Below, piece by piece: positions 34,569-46,965 of a DNA stretch of 64,000 nt; position 1 is the first letter of the stretch; each line of letters starts with the position of its first letter. Source of the stretch: Seiridium cupressi. Taxonomy: Eukaryota; Ascomycota; Sordariomycetes; Amphisphaeriales; Sporocadaceae. The notes beneath the pieces were generated by a model, which did no database searches, was not told the origin of the DNA, and saw only the letters and a program-made list of their open reading frames with translations. Location: contig JARVKI010000005.1 of the NCBI GenBank assembly GCA_036674765.1, positions 62,001 to 126,000 of the forward strand, read 5' to 3'. The position numbers were made by a program, and so were the translations under genes.

Positions 34569-36192
34569 ATTGGCGGTTGTTGTTAGACGGCTTGTTGGTG
34601 AAGATATTTTAGATATGTAGAAGCTCACATACACTGAGGCGTTTTCAACAATAGTTCTCACATCAATAGGACACAGTAAAGCCAGGATACAGAATCAATT
34701 TCAACACGCCAGGCTTGAGTATCAATGAAAGCCAACGCCTTAGGATTGTGAAGACTTCGGGCCGACTTACCAAACGCCATCCATGATGTTCATGGTTTCC
34801 GGCCATGAGCCATCTGTCTTGATTCGTCGTAGCTATTCGAACAGCCATGTCCAGAATCTGACGCCACTTTTTCTGTTCCAGTCTGATTTAGAGCGTGCAA
34901 ATTCGGTCCTGCGACATGATTACTAGACTCGATACCACCATAAACGATGAAAGAGTCATAAATAAAATCAAAATCAACCCCGTCCATTGAAAATAATGCT
35001 CCAATCTGAATCAGTCATCCGGTCTTGCTTAGGCTGGTATCGGGAGAGAGGGTGAATCTTCACTCTGTTCAGGGGGCAGGTGCCCGCCTGTGCTAACCCA
35101 AAATGGAATATGGCGGTGCTGCATTTCGAAGTTCTGCGCAGCTGCGCGCAACGCGACAAAGCCGGCCGGTACATCGTGGCCATCCTACGAAGCAATGAAA
35201 TGCAATCGCAACGGCGTAACTGAGGATTGAGGTTCTGCTACCTGGCGCGGAATTTACCCAAAGGCACAAAGATGTAGTATCAGTATGACTGCGGTTTGAA
35301 GGTGATGAACGCACAGACCACGTGGGGTGGATCAGTGGGGTTCTTAGTCTTAGGCCTTCACGGCAGCAAAGGGGAGCTTCCTTCTCCCTTCTTCATCATC
35401 CTTACGGAGGACCTTAATATACGGATTTCTCCCCATATTGCCGTCCATCAGAAGGTATATATTCCACTTAGTTACATGTAGTCTATCGCAGGACTATGTG
35501 GCGAGTGTGCACTATAGGCCGTCCATCCATTTAACAAAGCACAGCTGTGTGCGAACATAGTCTCAAACATAATAAGATATCTGATTCCTAATACTTAGAT
35601 CGACAACTAAAACCAAAGATGTGTTTAACACAAAATATCCCAACTGCGCCTCCTCCAACCGTGTCGGCCGCCGGAAGGTAGTTGGTATTAAGTGGCACAG
35701 CACACATATTCCGCACCAGATCAGAGATTAACTGCTGTTTAATGGCGGTTCGCCAGAAAAAGGACATTCCTCAATGTTGGCTGCGTACATGACCTCGACA
35801 TTGTCAAGCTTTACGGACAGGCTGGGGAAGCAGGCATCCAACTCGTCAATACAAGCCAGGCCAGTGCATCCTTGCAAGACTTCGAGAAGGCTTGAAGGTC
35901 ACCCGCCTCCAAGGGGAGGACTTGAGTTCACTGGATCATCTTCCCAAGCTGCGATGGGCTATAAAGGCGGAAAGTATGCACGAGTGATAGTTTCGTGGAA
36001 GATGAATATACCACGATTATGAATGCCATCCTAGCATCATCTACCCATCATGAAACACGATATTCTCGATAAAGCAGACACTATATAATGCCATCATCAC
36101 AATTGGCCCTTTAGTGGTACGTGTTCTGTCTCTATTGACCATGAGCTATAGTGTATGATTAAGATATTGATTCTTCCTTATACCCTTTGTCC
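34569..36192. other. Gene-free stretch
   Basis: 1.6 kb without a supported gene. A few short frames (such as 35774-36022, ending GGKYARVIVS) vaguely recall the C-terminus of a medium-chain reductase, but in mixed frames. I treat it as non-coding or very old debris. Confidence 0.4.
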
Positions 36193-36842
36193 TTAGGATG
36201 AGTTACTGTTGTCCTTGCATGAGAATGCTTGATCGATCTCACCCCTAGCATATGCGTCGATGATATTCTGCACCACGCCATACGTTCCACCAATCATCAA
36301 GAAGACCGACAACAAAATCACCAGCCAATTGAGATAATAGACTAGTACTTGCCACCAGCTTCCCTTACGGTAGTGTTGGTTGTCATAAACCCACAGATAT
36401 CCAGGAAGTCCAAGAGCCAAAGGTGCGAAAGTCAGCGATCGAGTGACATCCGGCGTGGGCATTTCGGAAGTTGCCTTGGATGATGGCGCAGTATGTGTTC
36501 AGAAATTGCCAACCAAGGACATTGATTGCACCCGGTAGCGCTCCTAGGACATACATGGCCGAGGGAATAGTCAATACGCCGGTAGCAAAGATCACTGTCA
36601 ATCCATGGTCAGCATCCTGATCTAGTCACCTGGGAGTAGAAGCAGATGAGGTACGTACCTTTGAGGAAGATGACGGAGGCGTGGATCCAAGACACAGTGC
36701 GAAAGTCGACCTGGCCTTCCTGCTTCTTGAAAACCTCAAAAGCATCATCGTTGGGCTCGGTCTTGCCATCTTGGATGCTTCCACTACTCCGTTCGGGAGA
36801 GGGCGTAATGACATCTGCCTTTTCCGAAGTCTTAGAAGCCAT
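36193..36842 (-). pseudogene. Amino-acid permease (Aa_trans, Mtr-like) with its middle deleted
   Basis: The family is proton-coupled neutral amino-acid transporters with 11 membrane helices and about 460 residues. The N-terminal part is present: exon 1 (36659-36842) with a Ser/Glu-rich head and VDFRTVSWIHASVIFLK, then exon 2 from 36594 with VIFATGVLTIPSAMYVLG, INVLGWQFLNTY and IIQGNFRNAHAGCHSIAD. Directly after this, in a different frame, comes the C-terminus: TFAPLALGLPGYLWVYDN, a membrane helix, MIGGTYGVVQNIIDAYA and CKDNSNSS, ending at 36193. The roughly 250 residues in between, holding most of the membrane helices, are absent. The junction lies near 36,440-36,470 and is out of frame. It therefore cannot make a transporter. 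The ends themselves are well preserved, so the deletion looks recent. Confidence 0.8.
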
Positions 36843-37673
36843 GGTGGTGGATTATAGTTTGGGAATATAGTGCGAAGCGGACCCCAACAATGAGGGAAAG
36901 TGGATGATGCAGAGTGACGATATTTGCAGGCCCTGCTTGACTTAAATACATTCTCGTGCGTTCAGTTATTAGAGATCACACAATTGGAAACTCATCATTG
37001 GTTCATCCACAGCGGCAGAGATAACGATGGAGTATGATTCAAGACATGGCCAGTTACTACCCTCAAAAGATAAGGATGGGCCATGATGATCCAGGACAAC
37101 GGTTCATCAGCTCATAGCGTTATCAAGATCTGGGGATTGTGGATATCGTCACTAGGCGGGGGTGTAGTGGATTTCTTGGAGTAGATTTGGCGTTGTGGAG
37201 CAGTAGTTGGAGTCTAGCAAGAATCATGTGCAGCAGAGTTGGAGTACTCCAACTGCAAGTCTGGACTACTTTGCCGCTCCAAGGGACTGTCGGCAATCTT
37301 TCTCAGGATTATGTCTATCAGTCTTGTCCAAGAATATGTTCCTGATAAAGTATCCTAGACTCGGCAGTAGCTAATTAAGTTACCCCTCAAAAAACAAAAG
37401 AGTAGAAAGAAAGCTGGGCTCGAGATAGCTCTGCGCCGTCAGATAGTCAAAGGGGTTGTTGCGATCTCAGTCTCTAACTGGGAATTCACGAAATTGAGGA
37501 AATTCGTTAGTGATAGGCTCGACGTTTAAAGGATGGCGATATCGTAGAAATGTCCATACAACACATACGAAGAGTCCGTTGCGGTTTAAGCAATATAGTT
37601 GGACCACGTGAATGGACTTGTGGACTAAAATATGTTTGAATCGATCTGGTGTTGTATGACTATTGAATCCTCT
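36843..37673. other. Intergenic region
   Basis: Between the permease relic and the 3' end of the deacetylase gene. No supported gene; contains the palindrome at 37238-37253. Confidence 0.4.
37238..37253. promoter_or_regulatory. Perfect 16-bp palindrome
   Basis: GTTGGAGTACTCCAAC reads the same on both strands. It lies about 400 bp upstream of the start of the deleted permease and about 420 bp downstream of the deacetylase stop. A half-site-like TTGGAGT occurs again near 37,207. It could be a binding site for a dimeric regulator; by eye this is only suggestive. Confidence 0.3.
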
Positions 37674-38838
37674 CTAGTTCTTCAGAATGGACCCGGGGTT
37701 AGCTGGCAATTTGGCCCCGGAAGCAGGCTTGTTCTTGCTTTTGAAGTCATCACATATCTGCTCCATTGTCACGAACTCGATTCCATCATGCTTCTTAAAG
37801 TGTTCAATGAGTCTGTTGTATGTGAGAACAATTTCAACCTGAATATACCGACGAGGGGAGAGCAGGAGTAAGCTTACCTCTCGTGCATGAGCAACACTTG
37901 CGGATGCCCTGACACGTCTGGATGAATGGTGATTGGGAATATAAACTCGTCGTACTCCCTGTAGCAGTAATCAAACTGTGAATGTGAAATCAATATTTTT
38001 GCAACCAACTTCGGAACAAAGCGTAAAGTCGTACCTGGTCACGCCAGATATCCTCTACATCCCGCGGATTTACGAAACCGTGGCTGTTGGGTGCATTCTT
38101 TATGAACATCATTGGCGGCAAGTCATCAAGATACCAGGACGCTGGAATTTCTACTAGACCGGTCTCCTCGCCGTGCTCCAAGGGCCGCATCCATTCCTCA
38201 GCCTTCTTCTGATAATCAATCGGTGTCCAGGTGTCTCCTGTTCTGAGGAAATATGCCTGACAGTCGTGATGGCTGAAGCTGTGGTCGTATTCGATACCGT
38301 AGTCTAGGAGAAGCTGCCCGCCTTCCTTACTACACTCCCACCTACAGATAGCGTTCATATTAGTGGTCGATATATGTGTCCGGTGATTTAACCACCGACT
38401 TACCATGGCGCAACGCTGCCCCGTGGAGGCTTGCCCGCAAATTCTGTCAGCATTTTGTATGTCTTGTCCAAGACGTCCTTTTGTTGTTCGATAGTCATGT
38501 CTTTGGGGTTCTCGTGGGAGTACCCATGAAGCCCAATTTCATGCCCCGCATCTCTCACTGCAGCCATGTCTTCGGGGAATGTCTCCAGAGAGTGCCCTGG
38601 TATGAACCATGTGGTCTTGATATCGTACTTTTTGAACAATTTCAAAAGGCGCTGCACTCCAATCGTACCGGCGAAGATTCCTATGGTGGTTAGTATGCCG
38701 AAAGACAATGCCTCGAGCTCAAACTTATTTACCTCTGCTGATATCACTAGTGGAGTCTTCGCCGCCGTATGACCCAAGCCAGCCGGCAACAGCATCCACG
38801 TCTACGCCGTAGCTGATTAAAACTCTCTTCTTACCCAT
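37674..38838 (-). CDS. Polysaccharide deacetylase family protein (PuuE/allantoinase-like)
   Basis: A NodB-fold metal-dependent hydrolase that removes acyl groups or opens C-N bonds. Five minus-strand exons, 38733-38838, 38404-38680, 38035-38341, 37878-37975 and 37674-37812, give 308 residues. The N-terminus [19 protein letters not shown] carries the first Asp motif. Then come [14 protein letters not shown], the metal site [14 protein letters not shown] (His residues), [25 protein letters not shown] and the C-terminal [18 protein letters not shown]. This pattern matches the cytosolic PuuE-like group rather than secreted chitin deacetylases: no signal peptide and no chitin-binding module. PuuE-type proteins act in allantoin and ureide breakdown in some organisms. 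It lies near an amidase and two amino-acid permease genes, so a nitrogen-scavenging role is plausible but not shown. Confidence 0.9.
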
Positions 38839-39687
38839 GGTGATGATTCCAGGAATATTTGAGATCGAAATGAGAGCCCTGGGTCGAGTGGCAGTATGAG
38901 ATTGGCGGGGGGAGGGCGGTGTCTATCTGTTTTGTCTCCAACGTCAAAATTAGTGTAGTGGTAATGACCTCGCATATCCTGCTAGAGGTGTGACTGATGT
39001 ATTGAATGCCGACCTCCTAGACGTAGCAAACCAGATAAGCATCGAAAGGTCTACCTAGTAGATTCGGTCGTAGTGATGACATAACTCCAATCACACCCTA
39101 ATTTATCGATGTGGGGTAGAACGGGGCGGCAAAACGCATCTGTCGAGATATTCACTAGTTAGCATTAGTGATAGCCGGTTCATACGAAAATTGGGACACT
39201 GCTTTGATACCCTTGCACACGCCAGCTGGTAGAACTCGCCAAGCCAGAGCTGCATGTCAACATACCATGAAGAAGGGAACATCTTTGCAAATTAGAAAGT
39301 ACTGTGACCATATCCATTGAACCTTGATGATTTCCTCACCTCTCTTCATAATTGAGATACACCTAGATGTTTGCCGCTTTTAGATGAAAGTCAACGCCAG
39401 TCGATCGAGTGGTGTCCTAATCTTAGGACATGAGGTCGGAGCCAGATGCCTCCAACAAATGCAAGATAGCAGACAGTGGCGGGGCAATTTGGAGCCAGCA
39501 GCCTCCGGGTGGGATTGTTGGAGTCAATCATGGCAACCCTGAACCGTAGGGCTGATTATAATCTGACTGGTCGGATTCAGATAGTTCTGTAGATAACAGA
39601 TGCCCGAAATTGCCATCGTATGCAAGGCCGTTAGTAGTCACAGTGAACCTACAACATCGTCCCGCGATACCAGTAGTCGCATTCAAA
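38839..39687. other. Divergent intergenic region, deacetylase / alcohol dehydrogenase
   Basis: About 850 bp between diverging start codons, with no supported coding sequence. Confidence 0.4.
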
Positions 39688-40898
39688 ATGCCTTCAGATA
39701 ACGATGTGCCGCTCCAGATGAGAGCAGCACAACTCTGCGAAGTATGAAGACCGGAAATACCACGCAATCGGAAACATTACTAACACTTCAATTGCATAGT
39801 ATGGCAAGTCCTATGAATTTGGGAACAGAGAGACCCCGATAATGGGCGAACATGAGCTTCTTGTCAAGGTCTTTGCAGCTGGCTTTTGCCATTCAGATCT
39901 TCAAGTCGTTCACGGACAATTCAAATCGAACTTGCCTCTAATCCCATCGCATGAACCAGCAGGCAAGATCGTCAAGGTCGGTGCGCAGTGTAGCAGTGAT
40001 TGGAAGATAGGCGACAGAGTCGGCATTCTCAACTTCAAGAATGCTTGTAAGAGATGCCCAGGATGCAACTTGTCTAAGCGTCAGTACAAAACCTTCGATC
40101 CCCGATTCTGCGAGAACAGGGAGATGGCTGGTTTCAAGCACGATGGCGCGTTTGCCGAGTACATGGTAGCCGACCCAGCGACGACTGTGAAGCTCCCGGA
40201 TTCCCTGTCGTTCGAACAGGCGGCGCCGTTGATGTGTGCTGGTGTAGGTTATGCTCAGCATTATGACAGCTTCTGGAACTCGGTACTAATGTGCGATGTA
40301 GGCTACTATATGGGGAGCCATTGAAAAAGCAACATCAGGGCTAGAGCAGGGCGCTACAGTTGCCATCATCGGCATAGGCGGACTCGGTCACTTGGGAGTC
40401 CAGTTTACGAAGGCACTTGGCTATCGCACCATCGCAATTGATAACCGGCCTGAAGGCAGACGACTCGCGACAGAGGTGTCAAGCCCCGATCTGTCGCCTG
40501 ATCTTTTGGTAGACTCCATGGCATCAGATGCCACAGGATCTATATTCGACTTCACTCAAGGGGAGGGCATTGCGGCAGCTGTGGTGTGTACAGATTCGCT
40601 ACCCACAAACGAGTGGGCATTAACCCTCCTGAGAATTGGCGGAACTTTGGTGCTTCTTGGTTTACCCGCGGAGAAGTGGAGGTTCGACTCCGATATCATT
40701 GTATTCAAGGAACTGATTCTACGGGGAAGCTACGTAGCAAGCACGGAGTCTACTGAGAGGATGATGGCAATCGTGGAAAAAAGAAATGTTCAGTCGCAAT
40801 TGACTGTGGTGACCTTTGATGCGGTATCAAGCATTGTAGATAGATACTCGCATAAGAGCTTCTGTGGCAGATTGGTAGTTCAAATATCTCAAGATTAA
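39688..40898 (+). CDS. Zinc-dependent alcohol dehydrogenase (medium-chain)
   Basis: An NAD(P)-dependent MDR-family alcohol dehydrogenase. Three exons, 39688-39741, 39800-40243 and 40302-40898, give 364 residues. The N-terminus MPSDNDVPLQMRAAQL leads through intron 1 into YGKSYEFGNRETPIMGEHEL. The catalytic zinc ligands are FCHSDLQVVHG (Cys) and SHEPAGKI (His-Glu). The structural zinc lobe has four Cys in CKRCPGCNLSKRQYKTFDPRFC, a slightly long loop. The Rossmann motif is IGIGGLGHLGVQF. The C-terminal half ends GRLVVQISQD. An alternative start is the internal Met of exon 1 (39718). It diverges from the deacetylase gene. All key residues are present. Confidence 0.92.
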
Positions 40899-41713
40899 TG
40901 AAACTGCCCCCATGAATAAGTACCCGAAACCTATGTCAGCCTGTAGGAATTGCCCAGAAGTAACATTGTCCGATCATGAAAACACCTTCCCCAAAGTCAG
41001 AAGGATCGATTAGACTAGGGCTCTCTAGACTTCCAAAAGAAAAGAAAAAAAAAAAAAAAAAAAAAAAACCGTGTCGCGGAGGTGAGCTAACCCTGCCCAG
41101 GAGACGAGGATGCGCTGAGTCGGTAAAAGAAGTGCACTATGTCCTGGCTATTGGCCAATCTTCAGAATCCAATCATCTCCTTATGTGACATAGATAAGGT
41201 GTCACTAATTTGGGTTTAAATCAAGAATTACATCCACGTTTTGAAATTCCCATCAATGATACCTAACCGATACCAAGCGCTTCATGATAAACTCGCATGC
41301 TTTGGACCCCCCTCGGCCATTGGGTTTGTCTCCAACTTATTTGGGGTTAACCGCAAACCCCAACAACCTTCATGGGGCCCGGCCTCGCGTGATGGAGAAG
41401 GAGGAGCGGCGTGGCTCAACCCCCACTACCGAGCAGGCCGTTGCAGATTCCCAATGCTGTAGATGCCCGTGTTAGCTCATGGATTTGTCTCATCGTTCGT
41501 CAGTGCCACAATTTCTAGACGCCTCGAAGCTGAATGGATGTGGCCTGTTTCCAAGATGTCGACATACCGTTCTGTCTGCAAAACTTATCCACGCCGAGCT
41601 CAGATATCTGTAAGGCATCTTCAACTTCCGAATAGCATCTAGCGGATCACTGGATCTTAATCCTGCGACTCGACCACGTCACTACGCAGCCTCACTTCTA
41701 GAATCTGGAAGCG
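40899..41713. other. Intergenic region
   Basis: No supported gene. Holds an A-homopolymer at 41045-41068. Confidence 0.4.
41045..41068 (+). repeat. Poly-A homopolymer (24 A)
   Basis: An uninterrupted run of 24 A preceded by AAAAGAAAAGAAAG. No target-site duplication or retroelement sequence was seen beside it, so a simple-sequence tract is the plain reading. Confidence 0.9.
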
Positions 41714-43479
41714 ATGTCAGTCTTCTTCAAGGACGTAGGCGAGTACGTTATGCTGTTATCTGGTTTTCATCAGCTGCTTACTCAACTTTCCTAGAGACAA
41801 TCCGGTTCAAAGGGGTGATGCGGAGCTCATACTCGGCGGCATTGATGTCAATATGGACGAAAAAGATGCGGACGACTATCATGTGCTCCTGGCTGCGGTT
41901 CATGACGTTGCAGAGCATCTCTTGAGTCTTCCCGACTATCAACCCATCCCCGACAAGCAAAAGTACCCACGCGAGAATATACGCCTTCCACCACCTTCCG
42001 AGCAAGCCTTTGGTCATGCTTGGGATCACAAATTCCTCATAAGAGGGACCGCGAAGCGAGGATGTCTAAGTGGAAAGAAAATATGCGTGAAGGATTGCAT
42101 AGCGGTGTCAGACGTACCACAGTTCTTCGGTAGTGATGCCTTTCCGGCGTGGACCCCATCAACGGATGCGACAATCGTCACCCGAGTTCTCGAAGCTGGT
42201 GCAGATATTCATGGGACGGCCGTGTGTGAAAGTTTCTGTAACTCGACATCCTCGTTCACAAGTGCGCAGGGGACGATCGAGAATCCCTACCAGGAGGGCT
42301 ACTCGGCCGGTGGGAGCACATCAGGGGGCGCCGCATTAGTTGCTGGTGGGTTGATGGACTTCGCACTTGGCACCGATCAGGGAGGCTCAATCAGAGTCCC
42401 CGCTGCTCTCTGTGGCTGTGAGTGCCAGAGTTTCGAGACCTTCGTCGACTGTGCTGATATAAATCCCAGGCGTTGGTTTAAAACCGACACATGGGCTAGT
42501 TCCTTATACAGGCGTGACCTCAGGCGATGCGATTGATGACCACTGTGGACCAATTTCCCGGTCTGTCACAGATGTGGCTGCATGCCTTGATGCCATCGCA
42601 GGTTTTGACGGAATTGATGATCGGTCATTAAGTTCACCGGCTCACGGATCATCCGGGTTTATGGAAACCTTGAGTCACGGCAATGCCCGCAATTTAACCG
42701 GCATGAGAATAGGCATCCTCCGAGAAGGGGTCGCGCAGCCCATTGTCCAAGCAGGAGTGAGAGAGCTCATCCTGGAGGCGGCTAAAAAACTGCAGCAGCT
42801 TGGTGCCACGGTCGAGGAGGTGTCGGTCCCACTGCACCTTGAGGGTCCCGCCGTATGGACGATCCAGCAACGAGTTTCTGGATCGGCGGGAATACTCGGC
42901 CAGGCGCATGGCAGGAGGGGTCTTTATCTCACTGAGTTCGAGCAAGCGCGTCTACCCTGGACATCAGAGAACTTCTCAAAGCTGTTCCCGTCCACGAAGA
43001 ATACTGTCATCAACGGCTTGTACCTAGCAAAGAACTTCCCTGGGCTCTACGGCAAGACCGTGAACATCGGGAGGCAAATTCGCGATTTCTACGAGAAGGT
43101 GTTTGAACAGTTTGATGCCCTCATCATGCCGACGACTCCTTATGTTGCACCGAAGCATGGCACGAGAGATACTCCGCGAACATGCTTCGCGCCCAGCATC
43201 GGGCTGACCACAAATACAGCTGTCTTCAACGTCACAGGGCAACCGGCCATGTCGATTCCCATTGGGTTTGCCCCGGCAAAGGAGGATCCGAGCGTGCTCT
43301 TACCTGTCGCTATGCAAATAGTAGGAGGTCTATGGCAAGAAAAGAAGATCTTGCGGGTAGGCCATGCTTGGGAGACGGAGTTCGATTGGAAGACGATCAC
43401 ATCTAGTGACTGTCCTATACCAAGGGCGGAGACGGTAATGGAAACTCGAAGTGAAATTAATGCAAAAGGAAAGCTGTGA
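41714..43479 (+). CDS. Amidase (amidase signature family)
   Basis: Hydrolyses an amide to acid plus ammonia or amine. Three exons, 41714-41742, 41795-42417 and 42470-43479, give 553 residues. The Ser-cisSer-Lys triad is visible: Lys in SGKKICVKDCIAVSD near residue 105, the cis-Ser in GYSAGGSTSGGAALVAGG, and the nucleophile in GTDQGGSIRVPAALCG. Intron 2 falls directly after that Gly. The second half (GLKPTHGLVPYTGV, GPISRSVTDVAACLDA, FDALIMPTTPYVAP) is standard. No signal peptide, so cytosolic. Its neighbours are an alcohol dehydrogenase upstream and a C2H2 regulator downstream on the same strand. It could release ammonia from a nitrile- or amino-acid-derived amide. The substrate is unknown and the gene looks intact. 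Confidence 0.92.
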
Positions 43480-43974
43480 GAGACACCGTGCCAACCATTG
43501 GAATTAATACAACCATAATAATTCTTACTGCTGTCTTGGTCAACTACATGTGTCTACCTGATAAGTAGAGAGACGGGTTTGACTACATTCTATCGATTAG
43601 TGCGACAACACCGAGGCAAATCTTGCGATGTTCACAAAACGACACTAATAGCATGGCATCAGGTTAAGCCATTGAGCATCACTACTTCGTCATTTCCATG
43701 TTGCAGATCACGGAAGGGCCCACCCGGGATAACAGAACACACTTTTCCGAACCCTTTGACAGGTTGAGCCCCCATACCCACTGATATGGACCGCCTGGGT
43801 TTGAAGGAGGCGCTAGATTTGCTGTGTTGGGGTCACCCGACAGCCGACTCAGTGCCTAATGTAAGCTGCTAAGGTACCCCGCCCGCCCTGACTCGACATG
43901 CTTCTCCGACGTGGACCATCAGGAAAAGGAACGCTCCAACTCCAACTCCAACTTGATTGATTGATCATACCCCA
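43480..43974. other. Intergenic region
   Basis: No supported gene. A short TCCAAC repeat (CTCCAACTCCAACTCCAAC) lies at about 43,934-43,952, just upstream of the regulator's ATG. Confidence 0.5.
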
Positions 43975-46965
43975 ATGGAGCCTGTCGAGGTCAATGGAAC
44001 CACACGACAGGGACGAGGACGTAAGCGACGTGGAGCTTCGGATGGTCCTCACACCTGCCCGCATTGCGGTCGCACCTTCAAGCGCTCCGAGCACAAGGAG
44101 CGACATGTACGGACGCGTGAGTCCCTTGAAACCTCCGGCCATGCAGCATTCCCACACTCTAGGCACTTTGAGATCGCCTGCCAGGCCCGGCGTTGATGGC
44201 GAACGGCACTGGCTGTTCGGCTCGTTCCCGTGGGGGCTCGATTGTCCGCCCTTGACTGCTCTTGAATCATAGACGCGTCCCAAGCTATGCAGTAAACCTA
44301 ATATTGAATAGATACCAAAGAGAAGCCATTCGTCTGCCAGTGCAGTGCCGCCTTCGCTAGGAGGGACCTATTAACGCGGCACCAGCGTATCACGTCTCAT
44401 ACATCCTCAGACAGCCCATCACACGCTCCGCATGATGTTGAGTCGGAGCAAGATAACCAACCCACTGTCGAGGCAGACATGGCAACGGCCGTTGCTCTCT
44501 CCCACATGAGCATGGCCCCGTGGAATCGTGGAGTTGCCAATGGCCACTCCGCTATAGTGCCGCCCCAGATTCTCGACCAGCCCTTCCAGCAATCCATCAG
44601 CCCCCAGGAGTATTTCGGTACTGGTCAGCATCACTCCTCTCTCTACAATATAGAGCTTGCTGACGCAGGGCAGGCCCGGGGGTCGGGGATTATGATCAAT
44701 TCCGGGATTTCGCCAATTTCCTCGACGGTGTCGGGCTTCCAGTCGAGTGGAGCCCTTATTTTCAAGCACCTGATCCTGCGGAGGATCTTGTCGACCCGCA
44801 ACTACAGGAATACAGGACAAGTGCCGCCACTCCTGTCCCTCGAAACGGACGTACTGGCTCACCTTTCAGCACTTGGCTTCCATCAGCACCACATGGAAGC
44901 AGGATAGCTGAGGTCACTTCAGATACTCGTAAGTGGAGCACTTCAGATGGTGACATTGATTTCGTCGTCATGCTCGGGAAGTTTCAAACTTGATCTCCCA
45001 CTTTCACAAACGTAGGGAGTTGTCGGCCCCTAGAGCAAACCGGATTAGTTGGGCCATGATCTAGAGAAACTTTTCTTTCTTTCTCCAACTGAGCATCTCT
45101 CTCGTTGACCGATTCAGTAGCTGCATTGACAACACCAATCGTGCTGACCTATTTGTGTTTTCAAGGACCTCGCGGTTTCGAGACTGACTCGCAACCTTTC
45201 AGGATTGCTGAAGATCAACACGCACGTCTAGCTTTGTCTCTAGAGGCCTTCCGGGATGTCCTGGACGCCGAATGCGTCCTCCCATCACGCCATGCTCTGA
45301 CACGGTATATCACGTCATACTTCCAGGGCTTCCACCTACACATGCCTTTCATTCACCAGCAAACTTGGCGTTTGCTCGATACACCCCTCGAAGTTATACT
45401 GGCAATCGCCACAATGGGTGCACAGTATAGTTTCGAGCACCGAAACTCCGAAAGATTATTTCGGGCTGGTAAAGCTGTCTTGGTTGAAAGGTTGCTGCAC
45501 GAAAGAGACAACTTTGGGCCCATGACAAGCTCATTCTTGAGTGTGCATAGCCATCATTCATTCGCCACCAAGTCGCAATCCGTGTCTAGAGCTAGGAAAG
45601 ATGACGGGTCATGGGAACCGATTGATACTGTCCGTGCACTAATCATCTTGATGGGTTACGCAACTTGGGAACGGAAGGCGAAAGCCGTTGCTGAAGCCTT
45701 CTCACTGCAGAGCCTTCTGGTACAAGTGCTGCGCGACCTTGGGCTTGTTGAAGGGCCGGAATCAAGTTGTACCCCAGAAACAAGCTCGTTACACGATTCT
45801 TGGTTGAAGTGGGTCCGACAAGAATCGATACGTCGGACCAAGTTGATTGCGTTCACATTCCTGCATACTCATAGTGTGGCATACAACGTCTACCCTGTTC
45901 TGAGAAGCAATGAGATACATTTGAGATTGCCATGCTCGACGGGTGAGTGGGGTGCTGGAAATGCTGCACAGTGGCAGGCAGCGAGATGCGATGTGCGAAA
46001 GGAACAGCTGCAGTTTCAGGCTGCACTATCATCTCTTCTCAGACATGATGAAAATGCTCCACTAGATCCTATACCCACGCCTTTGGGCAACTACTGCCTG
46101 CTTCATGGGTTGCTGATGCGCATTCACATTGTCAGAGATCTTTCCCTTCCTATCATGGACCACTCTGCGTCATTGCCAAGTGAGGAAGTCATCAATCTAG
46201 AGTAAGTCGAGCATGGCCTCTTCGTTTTGACACCATAGCTAACGATATCCAAAGACGCGGTCTTCGGTCTTGGACTTCTGGATGGCAGCAGCAGCCAGAG
46301 TCTAGCCTGGACCCGAACAACGAAAATGGCCCAATTCCGTTCACTTCTAGTTCCTTGCTGGCGCTCGCATATGTCCGCATCTACCTGAACCTCGGCCCTT
46401 ACCGCTTACTTGAGACCAGAGACCCCAGCCGGATTGCACAAGCTCTATGTCAGTCGCCAAAGGTTGATAGAAGCAATGGAGTTATATCCGCTCTACTATA
46501 TGCCACACATGCACTGAGTATTCCAGTCAGGCTAGGTGTTGATAGAGTAGCACGTAGTCAAGCCTTCTTCTGGAGCGTTCGTCATTCACTATCTGGCCTA
46601 GACTGCGCGGTGTTGCTGAGCAAATGGCTGCACTCGGTTTCGGAGTGTATGAATGATGTACCGCTGACTGGTGAGCCCTTCCTACGACATCCCTTGCATT
46701 TTTGGCATCTAACTTGAGACCAGCAAGTGAAGACCGGATATTACACTGGGTACGGTGCGTTGTCGAGGAAGCATATGCCGTGGTGGACTTTGAAGAAGAT
46801 ACAATCCCACAGAGCGACCCCCACAGCCTCAGCTTAGCTGTACTCCAGATATGGGCACACTTCTTCAAGAGCAACACGCAGTGGCCGTTCATCAATATGA
46901 TCGGTCTCAGCTTGGAAAAATATCGAGAGATGCTCATCCGAGGAAGCGCGCAGCAGAACACTTGA
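43975..46965 (+). CDS. C2H2 zinc-finger plus fungal-specific transcription factor
   Basis: A DNA-binding regulator with two N-terminal C2H2 fingers and the large fungal_trans domain. Six exons, 43975-44116, 44312-44617, 44674-44928, 45166-46201, 46255-46670 and 46724-46965, join to 798 residues without a stop. Finger 1 is CPHCGRTFKRSEHKERHVRTH, interrupted by intron 1 inside its last codon. Finger 2 is FVCQCSAAFARRDLLTRHQR. The linker contains FRDFANFLDGVGLPVEWSP, a hallmark of this regulator type. The C-terminal two thirds (HMPFIHQQTWRLLDTPLEV to IWAHFFKSN) is the helical regulatory domain. The third intron (237 bp) is long and may conceal a further exon. It follows the amidase on the same strand and could control the 37-48 kb group; that is inference. 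Confidence 0.88.

Noticed and set aside
35774..36022. Possible end of a medium-chain reductase (GGKYARVIVS)
   Set aside because: Only a short phrase fits, and the neighbouring similarity would lie in another frame; too weak to call.
41045..41068. A24 run as a retroposon tail
   Set aside because: No upstream retrotransposed gene and no flanking target duplication were seen; simple tract is enough.
44618..44673. Apparent frameshift in the C2H2 regulator near a G run
   Set aside because: A 56-bp intron with GTACTG donor, CTGAC branch-like site and CAG acceptor restores the frame exactly into PGVGDYDQFRDFANFL, and all six exons then sum to a multiple of three.
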